Positions 6,619 through 7,121 of a stretch of 7,121 nucleotides of DNA are shown here, in pieces. The stretch's first letter is position 1. Each line of letters begins with the position of its first letter. The notes below the pieces were generated by a model. That model was given only the letters and a program-made list of their open reading frames with translations, was not told the origin of the DNA and did no database searches. Both the position numbers and the translations under genes were made by a program. The DNA lies in assembly GCA_025451715.1 (NCBI GenBank), contig JANWJY010000181.1:1-7121 (forward strand). The letters are read 5' to 3'. Origin of the DNA: Fimbriimonadaceae bacterium. Lineage in GTDB: Bacteria > Armatimonadota > Fimbriimonadia > Fimbriimonadales > Fimbriimonadaceae.

Positions 6619-6637
6619 GGGTGAAGTATGACCGAAC

Positions 6638-6676
6638 TCCCCTCTCCTCTCTCGGGGTGAGGGGACCACAGAGGGG
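6638..6676. repeat. GAGGGG/CCCCTC inverted and direct repeat in the hydratase leader
   Basis: TCCCCTC (6638-6644) pairs with GAGGGGA (6659-6665) around a 14-base loop. GAGGGG recurs at 6671-6676, so one left arm could pair with either right arm. It fills most of the 71-base gap between the unknown right-edge gene and the hydratase start. No U-tract follows, so it is not a canonical terminator. It resembles the dispersed REP-like palindromes found between genes in many high-GC bacteria; that class is inferred. Confidence 0.5.
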
Positions 6677-6682
6677 TCACTA

Positions 6683-6694
6683 TCTAGACCTAGA
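6683..6694. repeat. CTAG-bearing palindrome at the stop of the right-edge gene
   Basis: TCTAG, spacer AC, CTAGA: a perfect 5-bp inverted repeat. It overlaps the TAG stop (6692-6690) of the right-edge gene. It shares the CTAGACC core with the tandem repeat at 4354-4370, which also sits on a stop codon. Significance unknown. Confidence 0.4.
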
Positions 6695-7121
6695 GTCTTT
6701 CTCCCTTATAGCTCGGATAGACCGCAGTCCTTTCGCTCATATGCAAGTACACAACCACTTTGAGCGGATGTAACGATCTAAAGTTGATCTCGAACAATCC
6801 AGTGCCAGCTCGGAACCACGAATTGTCCTTCGTCTTGGTGTATCTGTTTTCGCCAGCCCACTTTTCAAAGTCCTGCATAATGTCTGCGTAAAGCCCATGT
6901 AACATGGCCTCGTATGTGACCAAGTCCTTGCCACCCTGCATGTGACCTCTACTCGACATCGCGTCATCGAAGCTGCCGATGCTCACGGCTCTTGTCATTG
7001 TTCCCCTTGCAAACGGGACTTCGATCATGGGCAGCGGTGACTTCTGAAATGCCGCATCGCGATAGAAGGCGATCGGTTTCACGAATTCATCAATGCGCTC
7101 ACTTATGGAGACTCGCGTAAC
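6690..7121 (-). CDS. Unrecognised protein, N-terminus cut by window edge
   Basis: The minus-strand frame is open from the right edge to TAG 6692-6690, giving 143 visible residues. I do not recognise a family. The sequence mixes aromatic and polar residues without a signal peptide or membrane segment: VKPIAFYRDAAF near the left, then a likely helix YEAMLHGLYADIMQDFEKW, then strand-like FEINFRSL and KVVVYLHM, ending YPSYKGERL. This looks like a small soluble alpha/beta domain. A GTG at 7082 could start it, but it has no ribosome-binding site and the frame continues upstream without a stop, so I treat it as 5' partial. Its DNA is distinctly less GC-rich (47% in 6721-6780 against 63% in 6181-6240), hinting at different ancestry. 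It lies 71 bases before the hydratase on the same strand; the repeats in the gap make co-transcription uncertain. Confidence 0.6.
   Translation of the reverse strand, partial: VTRVSISERIDEFVKPIAFYRDAAFQKSPLPMIEVPFARGTMTRAVSIGSFDDAMSSRGHMQGGKDLVTYEAMLHGLYADIMQDFEKWAGENRYTKTKDNSWFRAGTGLFEINFRSLHPLKVVVYLHMSERTAVYPSYKGERL

Noticed and set aside
6622..6627. CATACT-like -10 directly before the hydratase ATG, which would give a leaderless message
   Set aside because: The spacing to ATG is right for a leaderless start, but the match is only 4/6 and there is no -35 box; not strong enough to list as a feature.

Overview
The window is a compact, high-GC stretch of bacterial chromosome (roughly 60% GC or more by eye; the right edge is visibly lower). 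It holds eight protein genes and almost no spare DNA. No RNA gene, CRISPR array, transposase or phage gene is visible. The secreted cysteine-free trypsin-fold protein, a short Thermus/Deinococcus-style proline dehydrogenase and an acyl-CoA carboxylase/hydratase pair suggest a free-living aerobic heterotroph. Armatimonadota (Fimbriimonas-like) or a neighbouring phylum is my best guess, but it is only a guess from overall character.

Left part (1-1945): a secreted serine protease gene runs leftward off the window edge. About 130 bases separate it from a divergent rightward pair. That pair is a tRNA-dihydrouridine synthase with an altered catalytic loop (GCW instead of GCP), followed 5 bases later by a monofunctional proline dehydrogenase (1951-2868). 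The two are very probably co-transcribed.

Right part (2912-7121): everything is on the minus strand and converges on the proline dehydrogenase with only 43 bases between stops. In transcription order it contains: an unrecognised protein entering from the right edge; an enoyl-CoA hydratase that looks like methylglutaconyl-CoA hydratase; a biotin carboxylase subunit overlapping it by ATGA; and two tandem paralogous membrane proteins of unknown function that overlap each other. The hydratase plus biotin carboxylase pairing is typical of leucine/acyl-CoA catabolic (liu-type) operons. The carboxyltransferase and the biotin carrier are not in the window. The carboxylase ends just after the tract that normally leads into the carrier part of methylcrotonyl/propionyl-CoA carboxylase alpha chains.

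The least ordinary content is the paralogous pair of two-TM proteins in the carboxylase operon, the abruptly ended carboxylase, the unusual Dus loop, and small CTAG-rich and GAGGGG repeats at gene junctions. I see no clear evidence of a new defence, mobile or regulatory system; most of the window is ordinary metabolism.
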